Shown here one piece after another: positions 22,218-35,133 of a stretch of DNA of 64,000 bases; the first letter of the stretch is position 1; each line of letters begins with the position of its first letter. The notes below the pieces were generated by a model. The model saw only the letters and a list, made by a program, of their open reading frames with translations, was not told where the DNA came from and searched no databases. The position numbers and the translations under genes were made by a program. Where the stretch lies: assembly GCA_024811115.1 (NCBI GenBank), contig JAKOGH010000696.1:1-64000 (forward strand), given 5' to 3'. Source of the stretch: Terana coerulea (lineage: Eukaryota > Basidiomycota > Agaricomycetes > Polyporales > Phanerochaetaceae).

Positions 22218-25200
22218 CTATACTCCCCAACTCCACGGACTGCGAACGACGCCCTGCGCTCTCGAGATCTCCTCATATTCCATGGCGCGAGTGTTGCCCG
22301 CGACCAGAGTATGTCCCGTTCCGCCGATGGCCGCCCCGCACTCGGGACAGAATGCCTGTTGGTTTGCGCCACCACACTGCAGAGAGTTCAAGTCAGCCCC
22401 GATTTCCCCAGAAAATGCCAACCACTCACGTTCGCGATGACAAAGGTATGACCAGCTGGACACTTGTAGAAATGCCCGGTATGCGCTAGATGAACGTCGA
22501 GGTCAGGAGGATGAGGGCAAAAGATATAAGGAGCTGACGTACAGAAGTTGAGGCCGCGGACAACGCTCTGCATCTCTTCGAGCGACATGGGCTCATAGAA
22601 AGTATCCATGCGGAGGGAACGCTCCAGCTTCTCCCACTCCGTAACGATAGTCTCCGCGGGTTTGCCGAAGTTCACGGCCAGCCACTGGTGCTCTTGCGTC
22701 TGTTCGCTGCGCTTCACGGTCATGTGTGCGCGGCGGATCGCCTTGATCTGGGCCTGAGCCTCCTGCAACTTCGTCTTGGCGCGCTCCGCGAGCTCCTCGC
22801 GCTTCTCTTTGGACTTGTCCTTCCCTTGAGCCGCGTCGACATTGAACTGGAAATGCTCGAGCTCAATGCGCAGAAGCAGCAGCGACGTCTTGACTGTCTG
22901 CCGGTGGCTTTCGGACTGCTCCTGTGATGCCGAGCGCGATGCGGGCGTCGTGCATGCACGAACGGAAGAGGAAGGAGATGTAGATGCTCCAAAGCTGCTT
23001 GTTCTCCGCGGGATACTTTGCAGACTTTTCCGATAGCGCCTTGACCCATGTCTGCGCCAGGCCAGCGAGCACGAGCCGAACGTGGATTGACGTCCAGAAG
23101 GCCTCAACAAGGAACCGTCTGTCCGCGCGGGGTTGGGGCTGGCCAACGCCGAGCCTAGCCATTCGCATAGCGTGTTCATGTGGGTTCCGCGGCGCCGTCT
23201 CTGGGCTCTGCATGGCGAGCTCCATCTCTTTCTGGTACAAATATGTGAAGGACGCCTCCCAGGCATGGACGTGCGCAGACCGGATGCCAGCCAGTGCCAC
23301 CGTATCGCGGTAGATGTCGAGTAGCTTGCGTACCGTTGACCGCCACGCTTTGACTTCCACGATCGGGATGCCGTGTAGCTTCATATCGCTGGGGTCGAGA
23401 GTGTTGACGGGGAGCGGGGTCTTGCGGGTTTGCTGGAGCAGCGTCTTCTGCTGCTTCTGACGCGCCGATGTCCCCTTCATTGACGCCTGCTTGAGCGAGA
23501 GGTTAGGACCGTCGGCCTCTGCCTTGAGCTTGTCCTTGAGGGCTGGTGTCTGTACCGACTCGAGCGCACGGCTGATCGTGGCGAGGGCCTGTGACATGCG
23601 GAATGCGACGTTGTTCTCGAGAATGTCCAGGTCGGCGCGCTTGTACACCCTGCCGTAGCGGTTCGAGGTGATGGCAGTGCGGCATGTTGGGCATGTAGGC
23701 GGTTTCCTGAAGTCATTTGGAGGTGCTTCCAACCCAATCCATTTGCCGTTGTTGTCCTGCCTGTAGTACTCGTTCATCGATGCATGCCCATCCAACGATT
23801 CGACAGTGAAGACATGTCCACAGTTAGGGATCGTGATGAGCAGTTCGTCCAAGGTCTCCATGTCGGGGTCCACATCTTCCAGCGACCTGTAGAGGATGAG
23901 ATCAACTATGACGCCCTCCTTCCTTTCCGTAGGCAAGCATGTTGGGCAAACTTGAATGGCGCAGTCTTCTCCACACACTGAACAGATGATGAGATATGGG
24001 CTGTTCATCGTAACGAAGTGAAGTACTGACCCGAAGGACACTGATGGCCGCAGTGCAGGATCGTCTTGCAACGAATGTCGCAAGGGAGGCGAGCACAAAT
24101 CTAAATCTCACGTGTGAGAAACAAAATTGTCATGCCATGCAAAGGAAGACGTACCGAGCCGCAAGGTACGGGGCATTGTTGATGAGGACATTGCCTATAA
24201 CATAATGGTAAACCGGCGTCCCCATGTTCTGTACTCTTACTGGGACTCACCAGATGCACGGCTCCTGGCAAGGAGCACAGGGAACGCTACAAGGCTGTCG
24301 GCAGCGGGCGTGAGCGCACGCTTGGCGGCACGGCGCCGTGCACTGCGTAGTACACTCGTGGTCGCTTGAGCACATCCTGTCGCATTGGTGCTCGCAGTAG
24401 AGCCGCTTCTCGCAAGGGTGTGGGAGATGCATCTTCCTGTCGGCGTCCGCATTCAACTGTTGGCATCGCGAGCACTGCACCCCGCAGCTTCTGCCACAGC
24501 ATGTCATGGTTCCGTTGCAAGGTGCGCGACAGAGATACGATGTGGGGTCCGCCGAACAAGGCATCTCAGCCTCGTGTTCACAATTTGGGAGCTGCTTCTT
24601 CAGTAAGACATCGCAGAAGACTTGAGACAGATCATCCAGCGCAAAGCTATGAGGAAACAACCAGCTTAACTTGAATCCCAGAGCGCTAATGCAACCACTT
24701 ACCAAGACACCTGACCCTTGACATGCCCACACGGAAGTTCGACGTTGGCGATCGAAGCCTCGCATTGCCCACATGATTCCGCGCATGGTCTCGAGCAAGG
24801 ATGTCCTCGAGGGCACAATCTGGTGCATCGCTGCTCGCATTTTACAGTCTTGTGGTTGGGGTCGTCAGAGTGACACTGCGCGATATGTCAGATCTTCATT
24901 TTCTCGAGATTCGCACTGCGATCTACGTGCCTTGTACGGACAGAGATGTCCGCAGCTCAAGCGCGAGCTCGCACTGACGGAGGCAACCACCTACGGGGTG
25001 CATCGCAGTCAGTGGCATTATCTGTGCGGTATGATTCCGACATACCATCCGGGGCAATACGAGCTAATTGGCCTGGTTTCGACACGCGTTCTTGGACGTC
25101 CGGGTGTCGCTGACAAGCTACGGGGAGCGAAGTTCCAATGCAGTCCTTTTCTTCTAAAATTTCAAGCACCGAGCGCCACATGCCGCTCCTAGATCTGAGG

Positions 25201-28200
25201 TCGCGCGCATTCCCAAGGATGTAAAGGCCTTCACGCGCCCTCGACAAAGCGACTGGAACAGGAAGAAATTAGCCAATGATATGATCTGCTTATACGAATT
25301 ACCCACCATTCGTTCGGTTCTCTGACTGGATTCGAGCGTAAGCAAAGTATTTTTAGCACGGAGTGCATCACGATCGCGTACCTTCAGGAAGCCAACGTTT
25401 GCGCGCGTCATATTCGAATGTCCATGCACAGCTCCATCGTCTTCAGCGCCGCCCGAATTTCGGACCAGGGACAGGATGACAATCTGAAAGATGTCAAAAA
25501 CCCGCACCAATGACAGCAAAAGCAGGAGCAATTATATTTACCTTCGCCTCTTCGCCTTGATAGTTGTCAATAGTACGAAGTCGGACCTGAAGTGTACTGT
25601 CAGAGAACGGTTGTGACCGACAGAACACATTACGTACCCGGCGGGTGACTTTGACATGCTCAACACCAGTGGGCAAGTCCTCCTGGTCCTCCTGGTCCCC
25701 TTCGCGGTCGGCAAGCTCACGTTGGTCTCGCTCATCGATGACCACAGCAACTTTGTTCGCCAAGGCATCGCGCATCCGGGCGAGTTGCCCTAGATATGCG
25801 CACAGTACGACGATGTCGCCTTCCGCAGAATACGGGCCTTGTCTACAGATTTTATTTAAAAAATGTGCTGAAAAGTGAACACCAGACCTGTGATTTACCT
25901 GAGGAGGTACATGACGAGATCGACGATGAGATCAACCTAACATCAAGGTCAATGTTAGCATCAATCTCGATGCAAAATATTTAACGTGCCTCGAACTGGT
26001 TGAACTTCGAGATGGAGTCGTCCTCGCCGCCATTCTCCTTGTGCCGGTGATCAAAGAAGAACAGGTTCTTGTGCATTCCCCTCACGGACGGGTACTCCTT
26101 TACCAAGGCGTGATCTTCGAGCTTGGGATATAGTGTCCGTCTATGTGTGAACGTTTTAGCACTGTGGTTGGAGGCACCCAGATATCAGTGGCCCAGATAC
26201 ACTCACCGTACGAGGTCAGCGATATCAGGTCGCATGCGCCGTTGAACATCTATTTGGGACATAGGGAAGCCCCCACTCGACAGACGCTCCATCAGGGACA
26301 TGTCAAACTTGAATATCTTCCCGCCACTCTTGTGCTCCGTGGACAGCGCTGTGAATCCATATAAGAACGACTAATGAGAGCGCGTAGAGCATGCCGTACA
26401 TACCAAAGTTGCTGATGGTCGGTCGTAGTTGCTTCGGATCTCCAATGAGAATGAGGTGTTGGATGGAGGGCACCAATGCCCCGAGTATATGTGCCTCCAG
26501 AACTTGTCCCGCCTCTTCTACCAGCATGATCCTTGGCCCTGATGGACTATAGCATAATCATCAATATCCAAGGGGAGCAGGCAAAAAGTACTCATTCCCA
26601 CCTCAAGCATTGCAGTGAGATTCGCCGCACCTATGAAAGGAAGACTTACTTAATGGAGATCACTACATACATAAGCGCATATACCCACCAGTCGTCGTGC
26701 AACCGATGATGTCCACGTTTCTGAGCAGCTCTACTCGCGCCTGAAGTTGATTATTTCAGTATGCATCGTCGGTAAAGAGCCTTGTACCACTTACTGCTGC
26801 TTTGCCTTCGTTGTACTTCTTGAGGGCATCCGCGTGCATTTGACGAAGCCTCTCAAATTCGGCGATCCTCGCATCCTGCGCGATCATTCGCATCTCGTCG
26901 ACCCAGTGCTCATGCAGACGCTCCCGCTCGGCCCGCGACAATGTCCATGTTTCATCAAGGTCCAGGAGTATGTTGAGAGGGCGATCCATCGACGGCACCC
27001 GGGGGGCTTCGGTATAGCCACAGAACTCAAAGAACTCGCGCAGATTGTGGAAGTCAGAGGGGTTGATGCCGTCGTCTAGGGATAATGAGGGATCTTCAGG
27101 CTGTGCAGTAGATGTTGGTATAGGCAGAGGTGCGGCTGGCGCTATCACTGGTACGGGACGTGCGGGAGCCTCAAACTCCTCGAGCTCTTCGGGCGGGGTC
27201 AAGCCATCAGTGCGAACGGGTAAGAACACCCAGGCCTCCTCTGGGGCGACATTCTCGAAGTCGTCGCTGCCCATCTCTTCCGCAAGAGATGCGTAGACGG
27301 AGTCGGAGTCGGAGTCGGAGTCGTCACTCATTGGATCGGCCTGTAGGAGCTCGAACTGGTTGGTGCGCTGAGGGATGGGGTTTCCATTCTCTGATGAAGG
27401 CAAGTCTGTCGAGAGTGGCAGTTGAGAGGCGGAGGGTCCTTGCAATTGAGACTGCTCGAGAAAGTCCAAGTCGCCGCCTCGTAGCCAGTATCCATAGAGG
27501 GAATAATCCACCAGGATATCTTGACCACGCTTACCGACCTGCGTCCATCCAGCGTTGTTGGTCTTGGAGACTTTATGGAACCACCCTATCCATGGCGGCG
27601 GCTGCATGAAGTCTTGGAATTGGACAGGAAATCTGCGCTCGAGATGATCAAGGATGTCCTGTATTCCAACATCGGTCTTCATGCACTCTTCCATGAGCTC
27701 CTTGATCTGATTCTCAGCAGCCTTCACCCCTCGGTGGTTGCCAGCAAAAGCACGGTCGAGGCGAGACTTGCCCGCCACTTCCTCCATGGCCTCAATAGAG
27801 AATTTCGAGATGCGCTCGTCGGAGGATCTGGAACCTAGGCGAACAACCTTCCTGGTGATGCCTGCGTCCAAGACGGAACAGAGCATATGATCTAAGGCGT
27901 GGTTGGTGAAAGCGATCATCAAAATAGGACCGGCTCCATTCGCGAGCAGAACACGTATCAGCTCGACGCCCGTATAGCTCTGCAATAGCATGAGTAAAGG
28001 GGAAAACGGGCATGTACATAATAATACTCACCTTGCCAGTTCCTGGGGGTCTTCGGAAACGGGGTCAAGTGAGACATTGTGAACAAACTGAAAAATAGTG
28101 AACACACCCTTGAAGTAGATCAACCTCTCTCGTTAATGCATCAATAACGGCGTCGGCTTGGCTTGGATCGAGACGGCTCCGGCTACGCAACTCCATCCGC

Positions 28201-30787
28201 GCGTTCTCAATGGATTCTGGGGTTGTCACAGAGAGCTCTAGGTTGTCGACGCCAGATTCGGGTGGGAACAACGAAGCAAGCTGGAAGGTAAAATCCGGAA
28301 TTTTGGCGTACGCAGGTGGATCGATAGAGATCTTGCTCAATTCACCGGACGGATGTAATGAGAGATACCGACTGAAGGGAAGCTTCGTCGGTTCGCGATA
28401 CAGAGCCTCGAGGAATGGCCTGACGGAGGCAAACATGACGGTAGCCTCGACGAGCATCTTGACGCCCTCGCGCTCCTCTGCTGGGCGACGAAGCTCCTGC
28501 AAGATGCGTAGCTGGACATCAGAGTCGAAGAAGGCGACCCGGATCGTGATGCGTGTTGCGCTCTGCTTCGCGGAGGAGACATGATCACGGATCGAGCTTG
28601 AGATGACGCCTAGGTGAACGTCGATTGCCGTGCCTCGCTGCCAGACCAGCCCAACCAATCCACCGGAGATAAGTCTCTTGCCGCTCATGCCCTCCCAGAA
28701 CCATGCCCTGCGGCTGGCTTCGGCTGCGCGTGCACGGCCTGGTGGAGTGTCGATGGACATCCCAACGGACAGGCCCTTCCAGTCCGGCGTGATCCCTGTG
28801 AACTCGGCGTTCGTGTAGACATTGAAGAGGACAGCGTCTTGTCCGTCCGAATGGCCTCGGTATTTTCCTCCACCTCGTTTCATGACCTCAGAAAGCTGCG
28901 TACCAGGCTTCGAGGACACGAGGTCTTCCAAGACAAGCTGAACCGAAGTACGAAGCGGAGCACTGTACCGCAATGAACAACCAGAATTCACAGATGCTGA
29001 GAGTCACTTACGTCAGTTCCTCCCTCAGCAGCCTGAATTGAGTGTCGAGTAGACGTTCAACACTACCAAGAGGTAAGGGATGCGGTGCACCGTAGAGCGT
29101 CGATGGAAGAAACGGTGGCACCCTGGAGCTCAGTTCCTCATTCGTCGGTGCAATCCTAATATCGTTGATCTCAACGTGGTCATTGTCATGGCGCGGGCCT
29201 TCGGCACGAATCTCTCCAGGACCGACGTAGCTGTTGTGAAGAGCAGCAAGGGTTCCTTCATCTGAGTCCGCGCCAGCGAAGATATGGCTCGGCTGCTTCA
29301 CCCGTTCGGCCCTTGCGTGCTCCCTGTTGACAATCGAGACCAGCTGTCCAACCTTCGCTTTGAGATACTGTGCAATCTGTTCACGGGTTTGAGTTGGGGA
29401 GGAAGTGATGGGATCGTCGAAAGTTGGGTAGGTGGCAGTGATCGCCGCCGCCCAAGACTCAGTCCAAACACTCAAGTCGAGCACCAAGTCGAGCAACTTG
29501 GGATGTTTGGCTGTGGCATTCTTGATGCGGGTAAGACACCTATCAAATCATCAGCATACCAAAGAGAGAAAACATGGCACATGACTCACTGTAAAAGAAC
29601 GATAGCCAGCGACCCTAAGACCTGGGCGCCGCCAACATTCTTCGTGCCTCTGGAGAAGTTCATTCCCGGCTCCTGGAAAGACTTGGAGCCGACAATGATC
29701 TTCTCCATACACGACTCTCACGTTTTGCGCGAAGGGATCAAAATGTTCCATCAGGACCATGTATAATGCACTATCCATTGTCAGACATTTGTTCACTCCT
29801 GAGGTATATTACCTACTTAATGAGATGCGAGAGAACGCTTTTGATGACGAAATCGGAAGACAGATACTGGAAGGGAAAGTTAGGAAAATGTGCGAGCGAG
29901 TTTGAGTATTATACGGACTTGTATCAGGGGGATGTAACCACGGTGAAACGACAGCGCGGTCTTGTCGTTGCTGGCTTGGACTGAAACCTTCTCCCAGCTC
30001 AAGATGTCATTGATCCGTTGGAGGCCATTGCCCTAGTACAGTTGTATACGAGGTCAGAGTGAGCGACTTGAGTCATAGCTTGCCACAAACCTTTGCAACA
30101 GCATCAAGCAGCAACTTGAAAACATAGTGTTCATTCACATCGTCAACAGCGACGGGCGATACAACATACCTGGCCATCCTCTGCGGTCTACATGTCATTG
30201 TCAGCCTTGGGTAGACGTATGCTAATAGCAGATAATTTGCGACTCACCCATGTCGCATTGCTTGTAGTAGCGTCTGACAATAACGCAAGAAACCCATGCA
30301 TATCGAAAGTGTGGCGAAACTGATAGTTGTCATACAGGTACATCTTTAGATAATTGTGGACTTCAGATGGCGTCTTGGGCTTCGTATTGCTTGTAATAAG
30401 AGCATCGCTGCCCCCGTTGGACAACCGGGCCATACCAGCATGTGTCAAGAATGGTACCAGTGCAGAGGGAATTTCAGCGGCTGATGATGAGGAAGACGTC
30501 ACCACAGCGGGATCCTTTTCGTGCTTGTAGCGACAGGCAAAGCCGCGGTTGCAATCACCTGCCCTCCAGTAGAAGCCGCATACTCCAGGCGGCGCTGGGC
30601 TGCCAGAGGTGGGATTGGAGAAAGGCGAAGGTCTCGTTGCTGGGGCATCTGACGGACTGCCGCCGCTTGTCGTAGTCGTTCGGTCTGGTCCAGGAGGTCC
30701 GACGTGCGAGAATCTACAGGAGCTGCCACTGCGGCAGCCCCCAGGCCGGCTGTGAAAATGGCAAGGGCTTTTGGCCATGGTAGCCAT
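22218..30787 (-). CDS. ZNFX1: ZNFX1-type SF1 helicase with CCCH, NFX1 and RZ zinc fingers
   Basis: Very large UPF1-like RNA helicase; relatives include animal ZNFX1, S. pombe Hrr1 and N. crassa SAD-3, which act in RNA silencing. Reading the minus strand: start 30787 ('[12 protein letters not shown]'), two CCCH fingers (each C-x8-C-x5-C-x3-H) in the first 90 residues, a helical region, the P-loop 'QGPPGTGK' (28103-28032), '[12 protein letters not shown]' (about 27890), 'LVEEAGQ' and 'GDPKQLRP' (26525-26430), '[12 protein letters not shown]' (about 26250), 'DNYQGEEA' (about 25565) and '[12 protein letters not shown]' (about 25250). NFX1-type Cys-rich repeats follow (24800-24250), then a C-x2-C / helical region, and at the end '[31 protein letters not shown]' split by an intron (RZ-type finger). 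Many short introns occur. Near 22930 the frame jumps by one base between 'HDARIALGI' and '[13 protein letters not shown]'. An ATATAAAC box lies about 50 nt upstream of the start. Confidence 0.88.
28032..28050 (-). other. 19-nt exon carrying the helicase P-loop
   Basis: The exon is flanked by an acceptor (CCGAAG, 28051 upward) and a donor (GTGAGT, 28031 downward). Joined to the preceding exon end CAAGG it yields Q-G-P-P-G-T-G-K, the Walker A motif. Without this exon the ATPase would lose its nucleotide-binding loop and, since 19 is not a multiple of 3, its frame. Confidence 0.75.
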
Positions 30788-31387
30788 TGAGGGGAGAGAG
30801 GGAGAGAAGGAGGTTGAAGGCGATAGCAAGCTGGCTGTTTATATGCTAGGGTGGCCCGAACCTTCTGGTAATCGAGGAGACGATTATGGGATCTCAGCGC
30901 CGGAGAACCCTACTATCCTGATACATGTCGTACGCCGAGACATCGTGTTCGCCGCAAGGCATGAGCGGCGATGGCTGCGGATCCTTAGTCAAAAGTGTAA
31001 CGGGATGGTATGAAATGGCTGCAGGACTTCAAAAGTACACGCCATGTTCAAACGACGATGCACTAGCGAAGAACGAAGCCAGCTCGAGGTTAGCCAACAA
31101 AAAACAACCTACAAGCTGCAGGTATGGCATAGGCATCCAAACATGCAGTCTGTAGAACTAAGAAAGCGAGACGCAATTGTACCATTTCTTTGCACGTTTG
31201 ATTCCTCGTTTCGCGCAACATGGTGGTTGGAATCGAAGTGCTTCAGACGCAGTGGCGCTTGCGTGTTGCAAAGCGGCAACCTTAACCCCAACCATATCTC
31301 CGGCTGCGGGCCTCTTGATGCGGCCCGGTAGTATGCGAGGGTATGCGGGGAACTGACTCTACGCTCTTGCTAAACTTACACTCTACC
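30788..31387. promoter_or_regulatory. Divergent promoter of the ZNFX1-type and ETF alpha genes
   Basis: A 600-bp gap between the two start codons. A minus-strand ATATAAAC at 30837-30844 fits as the helicase TATA box. No repeated motif or second TATA box was noticed on the ETF side. Confidence 0.45.
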
Positions 31388-32551
31388 ATGTTGCGGTCTC
31401 GGTCACTTCTCCGGGTCAAGCCTGCAGTTTTCAGGACATACGCTACAGCTGCGGGTCCTCATGCACTCGTCTTTCTTGAGCATCGAGGGGGCACCATTGA
31501 CGCAGGCTCTCTCTCCGCCTTGACCGCAGCGGAGAAGCTAGGAGGACAGGTAACAGGCCTCGTTGTAGGGTCTCCGGAGGAAGTAAAGGCGGTGTTACCG
31601 AAGGCTCAGAAGTACGTGGGGCTGTTTGCATTCACCTAAACTCGTTTCTGAGTTAAGGTGATCCTTGCAGGTTGAAGGGTCTTTCGGCAGTTCTGCATGC
31701 TTCGTCGCCCAACTATGCACCACCACTACCAGAAACCGTCTCGCCTCTGCTCGAGAAGATTCTATCTGAAGGGTCCCCGTTCACGCATGTTGTATCCGCG
31801 CACTCAGCGTTCGCGAAGTCCATCCTTCCCCGTGTAGCCGCCAAGCTCGATGTCCCCGCCGTCTCGGATATCACCTCACTAGAACATGACAGTTCATCGA
31901 ACAGCACAACGTTCACACGGCCAATATACGCAGGCAACGCCATTGCGACCGTCCGGGCGCCATCATCTATCCCGCTGAAGTTCTTCACTGTGAGGTCCAC
32001 CGCATTCCCAGTCGCGCCGGCGGATGGATCAGAAGTGGAGGCGAAGGCTGTTGATCCCGTGGAAGTCGCAGAACCACAAACCGAACACGTCAGAACGGAG
32101 CTCACTAAGTCTGACCGCCCCGAGCTCGGTGTCGCAAGCCGCGTGGTTTCCGGCGGCCGCGCATTGAAGAACGCCGAGACCTTCAATGCTACCCTGGAGC
32201 CACTGGCCGACGCTTTAGGCGCTGCTATCGGTGCTTCTCGAGCAGCTGTCGACGCCGGGTACGCGGACAACTCCTTGCAAGTTGGGCAGACCGGAAAGGT
32301 TGTTGCCCCCGAGCTCTACATGGCTCTCGGAATCTCCGGCGCTATCCAGCATCTAGCTGGTATGAAGGACTCTAAGCTCATTGTCGCAGTAAACAAGGTC
32401 GGTCTTTCTTGTTGAACAGCGGTGAAATCTATCTTACCTTGCGCACCTGTTCTAGGATCCAGACGCTCCCATATTCCAAGTCGCAGATGTTGGACTTGTC
32501 GCGGACCTATTCGACGCCGTACCCGAGTTGGTCGAGAAGTTGAAGAAGTAG
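31388..32551 (+). CDS. ETFA: Electron transfer flavoprotein alpha subunit, mitochondrial
   Basis: FAD-carrying subunit of ETF, which passes electrons from matrix acyl-CoA and other dehydrogenases to ETF-ubiquinone oxidoreductase. Three exons (31388-31611, 31671-32397, 32456-32551) give 348 residues, normal for the family. The first 20 residues '[20 protein letters not shown]' are a clear mitochondrial presequence. The N-terminal domain starts '[13 protein letters not shown]'. The C-terminal FAD domain shows 'RVVSGGRAL', '[20 protein letters not shown]', 'GAIQHLAGM' and '[19 protein letters not shown]', with the NKD part restored across the last intron. The frame is intact. It is convergent with monooxygenase copy 2. 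Confidence 0.95.
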
Positions 32552-32945
32552 CGCATTGTGGTCTTCTCGGTCTCGCACGTCTTCCGCAATGTACCAGCGC
32601 GCGCAATATCATGCATTTTGAGACAAGACGAACGGTGCCTGTATAGGGAATAGGAAGACCCTGCTCGAAATTTGTGACTTTCAGTCAACATTCACGCCAT
32701 TCTCGCTCACTTCACTCAGCCATCTCGAGATGTTATCCGTGGTCCTTACTGTCCAATTGTACAGCATTTAGGCCAATCAGCCAGCAGTCCGTGCAGACCA
32801 TCTTTACCACAGCACCTAACCATCTCTTCATCTCCAGTTCATGTATCCAGAGAGCCTATTTACTCACAATTTTATGGGCTAGTGCGCAAACTACATGCAC
32901 ATCTCCGAGACTAGTGTACAGATACTATGTATGTCACGAAACACT

Positions 32946-34759
32946 TCATAACTTTGGTCTTGCCGCCAAGCCGTCTTGCGTCTTCAACCAGCCCAACGCC
33001 TGCTCCAGATGCTCCTCAGGTTCTTCGGCACTGAGCCAATCCCACTGCGCATAAACCTCTGATAGAAGAGCGCTGTCGTCGTCAGAATTGACGCTTGTGA
33101 GGGCATACAGTTCACCCATCCTGTCCGAGCGATGCTGGACCTCGTTCGCAAACGGTAGGCGGACATGCTCGTATGCTTGCAGAGCCTGTTTTATGTTCGA
33201 CTTGGTCACGGTCGGATGCCCAAGCAATCCAGCCAAGGTGAATGCATCCTGTTATAATTATATATCAGAAGCTAGGCAGAATGAATCGCAGACAGATACC
33301 CACCTCAATTGCCTGGCCCGCTCCTGCGCCTTGAAAAGGTGTCATTGCATGCGCCTACAGTCACCCTGTGATCAATCTCCCCGGCTGTCGTAGCGAGCAG
33401 GAACGTACGGCATCTCCTAGAAGCGCCACCCTTCCGCTCACGGACGCAGGTAAGGGGCGTAATTTGTGTAAGCCCCATCTTGTAGGGCTCTCGACGTGCT
33501 GCGGTAAGAAAAACGTGTATAAGTCGATGGACTTGAGCAGAACGTCGCATCTAACCTTCACCAATTCCAGAGCATCGGCTTCAAACCCGGTGTAACTAGT
33601 AGCCACTTCTTCCGGCGGACAGAATGACACCCACGGTTGGTCCCAAGGAGTGCCATTGAGTGCCGGATTATTGACGATGCCAGCAACGTTCGTCATCGTT
33701 CCTTGAGCAATAGGATAGCTGACCAAAATCTAGAAATGAACATTTGTTCTAAATTGCAAAAGCTGGAGATGCTCATGGGCATAGTGCAACCTACTCTGCC
33801 TTTCCCTTGCCACTAGGGAGTTAGCCCGTTAGTCAAACTTGCTTTTGTGCTTGAAGGTATGTCAACTCACAATCATGGGCATTCTAAGTGCAGGGTGAAG
33901 CTCCCCGTCCTTTCGTACTAACTTCTCTGCAGGGATAAGACCTCTGTAGACGGTGCTTCCGGTCCAGACAGGTTCAATATACTTCAACATCTCTGGTCGT
34001 CCTGCTTTGGCCATTTTTTGGAACATGGATCGGCGCACGGCTGACTTGATCCCGTCACAACCAACCAGGACATCACATGCTGCGGTAGAACCGTCGTCGA
34101 AAGCAAGCTCGATAGGATCCGATGGTCCACTTTCGGTGTATGTGTTGAGACGCTTGCCCAGGTGAGTGTGAATGCCATCGGGAAGGCGGTTGACGAGGGT
34201 ACCGAGTAAGTGTGCACGGTGATATTGATGAGTAGGCTCTTGAGATGAGTGAGCGGTTCATACGGTATTCAGCTTCCGAAAATACTAGGATACTCACGCC
34301 TTGGCGAGAACTGCATTTGATGATATGTCCGGCCTTCGGGCCCTTCGTCTGAACGGCGCAGGAAAGAAGTGAAAATGAGGATCTAATTTCTGTCATTATC
34401 CGTCTTGCCTTTCTTTAGCCTATGTGAGCAGCATACCTTCGGAGCCATCCGTCGCAACACCTGCAAGTTCCCGGAAAGGTTTGTCCAGACCGATCAAAGC
34501 GAGGACTTTCCAGGCCCTGCCCCAGATCATAAGACCTGCTCCAATTTCTTGGAAGCTGGTAGCAGCTTCGTAGATGTTCACTTCGATGTCAGGACATCTC
34601 GCAAGAGCGATCGCAAGAATAAGGCCGCCTAATCCTCCCCCACTGAAGGGCGTTATGGTCAGCGCACATCTAAGGATTTAATAGCACATTATCCCACCAT
34701 ATTGCCACCCTAAATTTTGAAGGCGGCGCAGTAGCAGACCGAGATCCTTCGCTGTGCAT
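32946..34759 (-). CDS. FAD-dependent monooxygenase (salicylate hydroxylase-like), copy 2
   Basis: Paralogue of the gene at 3780 with the same nine-exon plan. Exon sizes match where measured: exon 2 is 206 nt (34437-34642), exon 5 is 18 nt (33795-33812), exon 8 is 51 nt (33304-33354); the last exon is 32946-33248. The protein starts 'MHSEGSRSATAPPSKFRVAICGGG', with the FAD motif CGGGLGG made across intron 1. Also seen are 'GCDGIKSAVRRSM', 'LLGDAAHAMTPFQGAGAGQAIED' and 'QALQAYEHVRLPFANEVQ'. All junctions keep the frame, so this is the only visibly intact member of the family in the window. It is tandem with copy 3 and a relic. The hydroxylated substrate is unknown. Confidence 0.88.
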
Positions 34760-35133
34760 GTTCAGCACTTCGCTACGCTCAGGAGATTCAGATGGGACAT
34801 TACTTTTCGTTTGGTTCTTATACGGCCAAAAAAAAACCCCCAAGTGACCCGCACGCCCGCACGGATTCTGTTCGGCGCGGAGAAGTATGATTGCGTTGAA
34901 AGAAGTAATGCTCTGCGTTCTACAAAACGGAAATGTGAGAACTCAATTCACTGTATTGACGCGGAAGAACCATTTGCGAACCATTAGTTCATTACGCTTG
35001 CTGATTGCGGTGAGGAAGTACATTCGCCGTTCCACCTGACCGCTCTCACGCAGTCCGTAACAAACGTTGATACCCCAGTTGCAAACCTTCTATCCGTTTT
35101 TTCTATTAGCACCGTACTAATCAAGCGGGAGTT

